Origin: Paracoccus tegillarcae | GTDB lineage: Bacteria > Pseudomonadota > Alphaproteobacteria > Rhodobacterales > Rhodobacteraceae | Direction of reading: 5' to 3' | Length of the DNA: 64,000 nucleotides | Assembly (NCBI RefSeq): GCF_002847305.1 | Contig: NZ_CP025408.1 | Location: 186,001 to 250,000 of the forward strand | Part shown: positions 58,244 through 64,000 of the stretch, piece after piece | How the letters are laid out: the number at the start of each line of letters is the position of its first letter | Position numbering within the stretch: the first letter of the stretch is position 1 | Notes under the pieces: generated by a model | What the model saw: only the letters and a program-made list of their open reading frames with translations | Told to the model about the DNA's origin: nothing | Databases searched by the model: none | Program-made: the position numbers and the translations under genes

Positions 58244-60289
58244 TCAGGTCTTGTCGGTTTTTTCGACCGGAGCGACATCATCGTCATCAGTGCCAATGTC
58301 GGCATCGATGTCGGTCTCATCGTCTTCCCCGTCGTCTTCCCCATTGTCGGACCCGTTCGTGGGCTTCCCGGCAGAGCCGGTATCCGCCTCTTGCATCTTG
58401 CGCGCGGACTCGGCCTCTTCGCGGGCAATGGCGCGGGCCTTTTGCCTGATGCTGCCCTCTTCCTCGCTTTCCTGCCGGATCTGTTCGGCCAGATCGGGCG
58501 GGATCATCGACACGATGCGCGCACCGGATTTCGCCTCGAACGTCTCGGCATCCTCGACAAAGCGCATGCCATCGCCGTTGACCACGACCAAGGGCACGGC
58601 GCCCTCGCGCGCGGCGCGCCAATCCTCCTGGCTGTATTCATCGGTCAGGCGGGTGGTGCGGAAGGTCCAGCCCTCGGCCAGCAGTTCAAGATACTGCGCC
58701 AGCGTCCGCTGCCCGGCGATCGACTGCCCGCCCAACTGGCTGGGCAGCGCATAACGGGCCCGGCCTTCCTTGTGACGCGAAATCTGCCAGATCACATCGC
58801 GGCCGAATTCCGGGCCAAGGTCGGATGCGATCAGCGTGTTGTAGGCGTCGTTATCCGATGCCGCGAGGATCGCCGAATAGGCGATGAACTCGACGTTATG
58901 CTCTGCCGCCTCGCCCAGAATATCACCGTAAAAGATCGGCACACCCGCCACCCGCGCGGTGCGCAGGTGGTCGCGGTTGGTATCGGTGATCAGCACATTG
59001 ACGTCGGCCTTTTCCAACGCCTTGGCCAGCCCGGTAGAGAACAACGAGCCGCCGACGATCAACAGACCCGGCTTGTCGCCCGAGGTCAGGCCAAGCTTTC
59101 GCGCCAGCGGCGCCAGCGTAAAGCCGTGCAGAACCACGGTGGCCAGCACCAGCACAAAGGCCAGGGGCGCGATCAGCGCACCGTCCTGCACACCCTCGGC
59201 GGCAAGACGCTCGGCAAAGACGCCAGATACCGCGACCAGCACGACACCGCGCGGCCCGGTCATGGCGATCAGCATTTTTTCCTTCCATGGCAGATCCGTG
59301 CCCGCCAGTGAGATCAGCACCGTCAAGGGCCGCGCCACACAGATCACCAGCAGCACGAACAGACCCGTCCGCCACCAGTTCAACTGGGCGAGCGTCTCGA
59401 ACTTGATCCCGGCGGCCAGCAGGATGAACACGCCCGAAACCAGCAGGATCGTCGCATGTTCCTTGAAACGGTACAGCTCGTTATAGCTGGGCAGATCCGC
59501 GTTCGCGATCACCAGACCCATGACCGTCACGGCCAGCAGCCCGCTTTCATGCAGCAGCGAATCAGAGATGGCAAAGACGGCCAGCACGCTGACGAAAAGC
59601 AGCGGCACCTTCATGTATTCGGGCACCCAGTTGCGGCGGAACGCGGTCACGATCAACCAGCCGCCCACGGCACCGCAGGCAAAGGCGAACAGGATGCCCA
59701 GCACGAATTGCGACACCGCCGTGCTGGCCTGCAAATCGCTGCGCAGCACTGTCACCACACCCATCGCCAGCACCGCAACCAGCGCGCCGATGGGGTCGTT
59801 GACGATGCCTTCCCATTGCAGGATCTGCGCCGGGCGCGAAGTCAGCTTGGCCTGACGCAGCAGCGGCGCAATCACCGTCGGGCCGGTCACGATCATGATG
59901 CCACCAAAGACGATGGCGGCCTCCCAGCTCAGTCCGGCACCGTAGACCAGCACCAGCGAAGAGGTGATCCAGCCCAGAGGCGCGCCGATATATACCAGCC
60001 TGCGAACGGCGGGGCGCGCATCTGCCAGCTTCTTGAAGCTCAGCGTCAGCCCGCCCTCGAACAGGATCACCGCAACGGCCAGCGAGATCATCGGCGCCAC
60101 CAGCGAACCTATATCGCGCGACGGCACAAAGATGCCCGTGACGGGGCCCAGCAACAGGCCCACCGCCAGCATCAGAACAATGGCTGGCAAGCGGAACCGC
60201 CAGGCCAGCCATTGCGCGGCCACACCGGCAACGCCGACCATTGCGAATGCCTCGACAGGACTCAGCCCGCCAGTTGCTTCTGTCGCCAT
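58244..60289 (-). CDS. CPA1-type cation:proton antiporter with TrkA-N (RCK) domain
   Basis: 681 residues from MATEATGGLS. About 12-13 membrane helices to residue 400, with VTGPTVIAPLLRQ and the ND motif WEGIVNDPIG. Then a cytosolic TrkA-N/RCK nucleotide-binding domain (LLIVGGSLFSTGLAKALEKADVNVLITDTN, about 420-530), a further alpha/beta region, and an Asp/Glu-rich disordered tail with DDGEDDETDIDAD. The regulatory domain suggests nucleotide- or redox-gated K+/H+ or Na+/H+ exchange. A second CPA1 gene lies at 48677, without this domain. Divergent from the helicase. Confidence 0.92.
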   Translation of the reverse strand: MATEATGGLSPVEAFAMVGVAGVAAQWLAWRFRLPAIVLMLAVGLLLGPVTGIFVPSRDIGSLVAPMISLAVAVILFEGGLTLSFKKLADARPAVRRLVYIGAPLGWITSSLVLVYGAGLSWEAAIVFGGIMIVTGPTVIAPLLRQAKLTSRPAQILQWEGIVNDPIGALVAVLAMGVVTVLRSDLQASTAVSQFVLGILFAFACGAVGGWLIVTAFRRNWVPEYMKVPLLFVSVLAVFAISDSLLHESGLLAVTVMGLVIANADLPSYNELYRFKEHATILLVSGVFILLAAGIKFETLAQLNWWRTGLFVLLVICVARPLTVLISLAGTDLPWKEKMLIAMTGPRGVVLVAVSGVFAERLAAEGVQDGALIAPLAFVLVLATVVLHGFTLAPLARKLGLTSGDKPGLLIVGGSLFSTGLAKALEKADVNVLITDTNRDHLRTARVAGVPIFYGDILGEAAEHNVEFIAYSAILAASDNDAYNTLIASDLGPEFGRDVIWQISRHKEGRARYALPSQLGGQSIAGQRTLAQYLELLAEGWTFRTTRLTDEYSQEDWRAAREGAVPLVVVNGDGMRFVEDAETFEAKSGARIVSMIPPDLAEQIRQESEEEGSIRQKARAIAREEAESARKMQEADTGSAGKPTNGSDNGEDDGEDDETDIDADIGTDDDDVAPVEKTDKT

Positions 60290-60567
60290 CTTTTCCACCG
60301 TCCCGGTTGTATGCGCGCTTTTTCTAGCACCCAAACAGCAACCTATAGGTCACGGTTCCACCAATGGCGCGCATTTTTTCCACTGTTATCCGTGCAATAT
60401 TGACGCATACGCCGCTTTGGTCTAGGCCAACCTTGCCCGCATCCGGCGGGCGCAAGGAGGGGCGTGCGATCATGCGTCCCAATTTCGCCGTTAGAAACCC
60501 CGCCTCGGGGACACGGCATGGAACGCACCGCGCCCGAGCAGGGCGTCGCATATCGAGAAAGCGCCCT
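60290..60567. other. 278-bp region between the antiporter and helicase genes
   Basis: No independent gene. Holds the divergent promoters and the helicase leader. Around 60454-60474 lies AAGGAGGGG followed by an ATG in the helicase frame, and at 60487-60517 a two-tier hairpin (GCCGT/ACGGC outside CCCCG/CGGGG), so the leader may be structured or may encode a 32-residue basic N-terminal extension. Confidence 0.55.
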
Positions 60568-62661
60568 ATGACCAAATTTGCCGACCTCAAACTGGATCTC
60601 AAGGTCCTGAAAGCCATTGCCGAGGCAGGTTACGAAAACCCCACACCGATCCAGGCCGGTGCCATTCCGCCCGCTCTGGAAGGGCGCGACGTGCTTGGCA
60701 TCGCGCAGACCGGCACCGGCAAGACCGCCAGCTTTACCCTGCCGATGATCACCCTGCTGGGCCGTGGCCGCGCCCGCGCCCGGATGCCGCGCAGCCTTGT
60801 TCTGTGCCCGACGCGCGAACTGGCAGCGCAGGTCGCCGAGAACTTCGACACCTATGCCAAACACACCAAACTGACCAAGGCGCTGCTCATCGGCGGCGTC
60901 AGCTTTGGCGAACAGGACAAGCTGATCGACCGCGGCGTTGACGTGCTGATCGCCACGCCCGGCCGTCTGCTGGACCATTTCGAACGCGGCAAGCTGCTCT
61001 TGACCGGCGTGCAGATCATGGTCGTGGACGAGGCCGACCGGATGCTGGATATGGGCTTCATCCCCGATATCGAACGCATCTTCCAACTGACGCCCTTTAC
61101 CCGTCAGACGCTGTTCTTTTCGGCCACCATGGCGCCGGAAATCGAACGCATCACCAACACCTTCCTGCACAGCCCCGAACGCATCGAGGTCGCGCGTCAG
61201 GCCACCACCAGCGAAACCATCACGCAGCGGCTGATCCAGATCACGCCCACGCGCCGCGACCAGACGGCCAAGCAGAAACGCGAATTGCTGCGCGCCCTGA
61301 TCGACGCCGAAGGCACGGATCTGAAGAACGCGATCATCTTCTGCAACCGCAAGACGGATGTAGATATCGTCGCCAAGTCTTTGAAAAAGCACGGCTATGA
61401 CGCAGCGCCGATCCATGGCGATCTGGACCAGTCGCAGCGGATGCGCACGCTGGACGGATTCCGCGACGGCAGCTTGCGCTTTCTCATCGCATCGGATGTG
61501 GCCGCGCGCGGGCTGGATATCCCGGCCGTCAGCCATGTGATCAATTTCGACCTGCCCAGCCATTCCGAGGACTATGTCCACCGGATCGGGCGCACCGGGC
61601 GCGCGGGCCTCAAGGGCACCGCAATCAGCCTCAGCACGCCCTCGGATGAAAAATACCTCACGGGCATCGAGAATCTGGTCAAGCAAAGCCTGCCGCGCGG
61701 CGAACTGCCCGAGGGCTTTTCGCTGTCCGAGGGATCGCAAGCCGAACCCCGCAGCAGCGGCAAGGACGACCGTCGCGGCAACCGTGGCGGGCGTGGACGC
61801 GACCGGGACCGCAGCAGCAGCCGCAGCCGCCGGTCAAGTGAAGACAACGCAACCGCCAGCGAAGAAAAGGCCGCGCCGGCAGCCGCCAGCGCCCAGCCCG
61901 AAACCCGCGAAGAGCAGCCGCAACCGCAGCCCCGCGCGGCTGAACGGAAAACAGATCGTAGTTCCGACCGCAATTCCGATCGCAATTCGGACCGCAAGCA
62001 GGATAGCGGGCGCGATGATCGCCGCAACGACCGCCGCGACGGGGGCCGCGATGGGGGCGGGCGTGACCGCCGGCGCGATCAGGATCGCGGCAACGACGTG
62101 ATCGGGATGGGCAATCATGTGCCCGAATTCCTGACCCAGAGCTTCCGCACCTCCGATCTGATGCCCGAGGGCATCGACGCCGAAACCGAAACAGCCGAGG
62201 CACACTCCGATCAGGAGCCCGCCGAAAAGCCCAAGCGTTCGCGCCGCAAGAAAGCCGCGCCCAAGCCCGACGCCGAAACCGGCACCGAAACCGGCACCGA
62301 GGCGCAGGCCGCAGACGCCAGCACGGCCGATACGGCAGCCGCACCCGAGGCAGACGCAGCAGCCGAAAAGCCCAAAAAGCCGACGCGCAGCCGCCGCAAG
62401 TCCCCGGCAAAGAAAGACGCCGATACGGCAGAGGCTGGCGCAGATACGGCAGCAGCGCCCGAGGCGCAGGCAGAGGCCGACAAACCGGCAGAAAAGCCCA
62501 AGCGCACGCGTCGCAAAAAGACCGACGCCGATGCGCAAGCCGCGGCACCGGCAGATCAGGCAGCAGCCGACAGCTCTGCCGAACCCGCGCCTGACGCACC
62601 TGCCAAGCCGCGCCGGACGCGCCGCAAGAAAACCGACGAAAGCGCCTCCGACCAGGCATGA
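60568..62661 (+). CDS. DEAD-box RNA helicase (RhlE-like) with long repeat-rich tail
   Basis: 697 residues from MTKFADLKLDLKVLKAI, the usual RhlE-type N-terminus. Q motif PTPIQ, Walker A AQTGTGKT at 46-53, DEAD at 154-157, SAT in FFSATMAP, and HRIGRTGRAG. The helicase core ends near 385. The last 310 residues are unusual: a GRGRDRDRSSSRSRRSS and NSDRNSDRK RGG-like segment, then four basic blocks with KPKRSRRKK-type sequences between Ala/Glu/Asp-rich spacers. Probable role in ribosome assembly or RNA decay. A longer start at 60472 is possible. lnt starts 16 bp downstream. Confidence 0.92.
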   Translation: MTKFADLKLDLKVLKAIAEAGYENPTPIQAGAIPPALEGRDVLGIAQTGTGKTASFTLPMITLLGRGRARARMPRSLVLCPTRELAAQVAENFDTYAKHTKLTKALLIGGVSFGEQDKLIDRGVDVLIATPGRLLDHFERGKLLLTGVQIMVVDEADRMLDMGFIPDIERIFQLTPFTRQTLFFSATMAPEIERITNTFLHSPERIEVARQATTSETITQRLIQITPTRRDQTAKQKRELLRALIDAEGTDLKNAIIFCNRKTDVDIVAKSLKKHGYDAAPIHGDLDQSQRMRTLDGFRDGSLRFLIASDVAARGLDIPAVSHVINFDLPSHSEDYVHRIGRTGRAGLKGTAISLSTPSDEKYLTGIENLVKQSLPRGELPEGFSLSEGSQAEPRSSGKDDRRGNRGGRGRDRDRSSSRSRRSSEDNATASEEKAAPAAASAQPETREEQPQPQPRAAERKTDRSSDRNSDRNSDRKQDSGRDDRRNDRRDGGRDGGGRDRRRDQDRGNDVIGMGNHVPEFLTQSFRTSDLMPEGIDAETETAEAHSDQEPAEKPKRSRRKKAAPKPDAETGTETGTEAQAADASTADTAAAPEADAAAEKPKKPTRSRRKSPAKKDADTAEAGADTAAAPEAQAEADKPAEKPKRTRRKKTDADAQAAAPADQAAADSSAEPAPDAPAKPRRTRRKKTDESASDQA

Positions 62662-62677
62662 TCCGGGGCTTGCGGCC

Positions 62678-64000
62678 ATGATCCAGCCCAGCAAACCGCC
62701 TCGTGTTCGCGCGCCGTGGCACCACCGCGTGGCTGCGACGCTTGTTCCGCTGGCACTGGGGGTGATGGCGGCGCTTGGGCTTGATCCTTACGGGGTCTGG
62801 GCGGCAACGCCGGTGGCATTGGCCGTTTTGCTGTGGATACTGGCGCGCGCCCGCGACCGCCGGGTCGCCTTCTGGCAGGCCCTTGCCGCCGGTGCGGGCT
62901 GGTTTGCGCTCAGCCTCAGCTGGATCGTCGAGCCGTTTCTGGTTCAACCCGAAATCTATGGCTGGATGGCGCCCTTCGCGCTGATCCTGATGGCCTTGGG
63001 CGGTGCGCTCTTCTGGGCCATCCCGGTCTGGGCTGCGTGGCGGATCGGCGGCGGCTGGCGCGGTCATGTCATCACCATCGCGGCGGCGCTGGTCCTGTCG
63101 GACTGGCTGCGCGGCTGGATTTTCACCGGCTTTCCCTGGGCGCTGATCGGCCATGTCTGGATCGGCACGCCCGTCGATCAAACCGCAGCATTTCTGGGCG
63201 CGCCGGGATTGTCGGCGCTGACCCTGCTGGCCGCCAGCCTGCCCGCGCTGCTGTGGCGCCCGCTTGAAAACCGCGCCGCCGGCTTTGCCCCCGGCACCAT
63301 CCTGTCGGTGCTGCTGATCGGCGCGGTCTGGGCCGGCGGCATGGCACGCCTGTCAAATCCCCTGCCCCCGGACCGCCCGACACAGTTGCGTGTGGTGCAG
63401 CCCAATGCCGAACAGCATCTGAAATGGGATCCGGACTGGGCGCAGGTGTTTTATCAGCGCCTGCTGGACCTGTCAGCCAGCCCCGGCCCGCGCGATCTGG
63501 TCATCTGGCCCGAAACGGCGGTAAACTTTCTCCTGAATGACGCGGGCGCGGTGCTGCCCGATATGGCCCGCGCCGCCGATGCGCCGCTGATCATGGGCAT
63601 CCAGCGTCTGGATGGCAGCCGCTTTTACAACAGCCTCGTCACGCTGGACCGCGCCGGTCAGGTGACAGGCCTCTATGACAAGTTCCACCTCGTGCCTTTT
63701 GGCGAATATATTCCCTGGGGCGACGCCATGGCCCGGTTCGGCATCTCGGCCTTTGCCGCCCAGCAGGGCAACGGCTATTCGCCCGGCCCCGGCCCGCAGG
63801 TCATGACGGTCGAGGGCACGGCACCCTTTCAGCCGCTGATCTGCTACGAGGCGATCTTTCCCCAGCACCTGCGCGGCCTCAACGAACGCCCCGGCTGGCT
63901 GCTGCAGATCACCAATGACAGTTGGTTCGGCCAGTTTTCGGGCCCTTATCAGCACCTGGCCCAGGCGCGGCTGCGCGCGGTGCAATCAGGGCTGCCGCTG
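62678..64000 (+). CDS. lnt: Lnt, apolipoprotein N-acyltransferase (3' truncated by window edge)
   Basis: Adds the third acyl chain to lipoproteins in the inner membrane before Lol sorting, whose LolD and LolC/E genes are also in this window. 441 codons are present of about 500. Starts MIQPSKPPRV; six or so membrane helices to about residue 230, then the nitrilase-like domain. The catalytic triad is visible: Glu279 (WPETAV), Lys335 (YDKFHLVPFGEYIP) and Cys389 (LICYEAIFP). The reading frame is open to the last base. Probably cotranscribed with the helicase gene. Confidence 0.95.
   Translation, partial: MIQPSKPPRVRAPWHHRVAATLVPLALGVMAALGLDPYGVWAATPVALAVLLWILARARDRRVAFWQALAAGAGWFALSLSWIVEPFLVQPEIYGWMAPFALILMALGGALFWAIPVWAAWRIGGGWRGHVITIAAALVLSDWLRGWIFTGFPWALIGHVWIGTPVDQTAAFLGAPGLSALTLLAASLPALLWRPLENRAAGFAPGTILSVLLIGAVWAGGMARLSNPLPPDRPTQLRVVQPNAEQHLKWDPDWAQVFYQRLLDLSASPGPRDLVIWPETAVNFLLNDAGAVLPDMARAADAPLIMGIQRLDGSRFYNSLVTLDRAGQVTGLYDKFHLVPFGEYIPWGDAMARFGISAFAAQQGNGYSPGPGPQVMTVEGTAPFQPLICYEAIFPQHLRGLNERPGWLLQITNDSWFGQFSGPYQHLAQARLRAVQSGLPL

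Noticed and set aside
61801..62640. Helicase tail repeats as a CRISPR-like or tandem DNA repeat array
   Set aside because: The units are imperfect, unevenly spaced and in frame inside the coding sequence; they are protein repeats.

Overview
The window is a gene-dense, GC-rich alphaproteobacterial chromosome segment. Gene order and protein sequences fit Rhodobacteraceae, most likely Paracoccus or a close relative. Evidence includes short HisG with HisZ, the rpmF-plsX-fabH and argS-SPOR-nagZ-scpA-scpB orders, DUF4167 and DUF1638 proteins, a Hint_2 protein, and an alphaproteobacterial GTTC-N7-GTTC LexA box. Almost everything is core housekeeping; there is no rRNA, CRISPR array, prophage or intact insertion sequence. 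About 66 protein genes and one tRNA (Pro, GGG) are supported. glmU is cut by the left edge and lnt by the right edge.

Layout. 1-2.7 kb: glmU-glmS (UDP-GlcNAc supply). 2.7-3.3 kb: a 565-bp gap with an IS3-family remnant and four GTGTAC words spaced exactly 11 bp apart. 3.3-5.3 kb: lolD and lolC/E (lipoprotein release). 5.4-9.0 kb: radA, cvpA, purF. 9.0-12.5 kb: slyX, then hisS-hisZ-hisG. 12.5-15 kb: tatA-tatB-tatC plus a DUF815 ATPase. 15.1-18.5 kb: marC, a retropepsin-like protease, holC and pepA. 18.6-26.3 kb: the outer-membrane biogenesis run lptF-lptG-lptD-surA-pdxA-rsmA. 26.5-30.4 kb: DUF4167, prmC-prfA and an agmatinase-family gene. 30.5-34 kb: Hint protein, yceI and rpsF-rpsR-rplI.

34-39 kb is the most interesting stretch. 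It holds a betaine/homocysteine S-methyltransferase-like protein, a MetH-like cobalamin-binding protein and a DUF1638 protein, which together look like parts of a split B12-dependent methionine synthase. Between them lies a spore-photoproduct-lyase-like radical SAM gene with a LexA box just upstream of its start codon. 39-42.5 kb: HNH nuclease, VOC protein, dCTP deaminase-like protein, tRNA-Pro, a MerR regulator and ihfA. 42.6-46 kb: a TRAP transporter (dctQ-dctM-dctP) and a DksA/TraR zinc-finger gene, which appear to separate ihfA from its usual partners fabH-plsX-rpmF (46-48.4 kb). 48.7-53 kb: a CPA1 antiporter, DUF177, a BamE-like lipoprotein, a THUMP RNA methyltransferase, a small basic protein and scpB. 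53-58 kb: scpA, nagZ, a SPOR protein and argS. 58-64 kb: a second CPA1 antiporter with a TrkA-N domain, an RhlE-like DEAD-box helicase with a long repeat-rich tail, and lnt.

Functionally the window concentrates on envelope building (GlmUS, Lol, Lpt, SurA, BamE, Lnt, NagZ, SPOR, Tat), translation (HisS, ArgS, PrfA/PrmC, S6/S18/L9, L32, RsmA) and one-carbon/B12 metabolism. Many genes overlap by 4 bp (ATGA), which implies translational coupling. Starts were chosen mainly from Shine-Dalgarno-like sequences, overlaps and family N-termini recalled from knowledge; no database search was possible.
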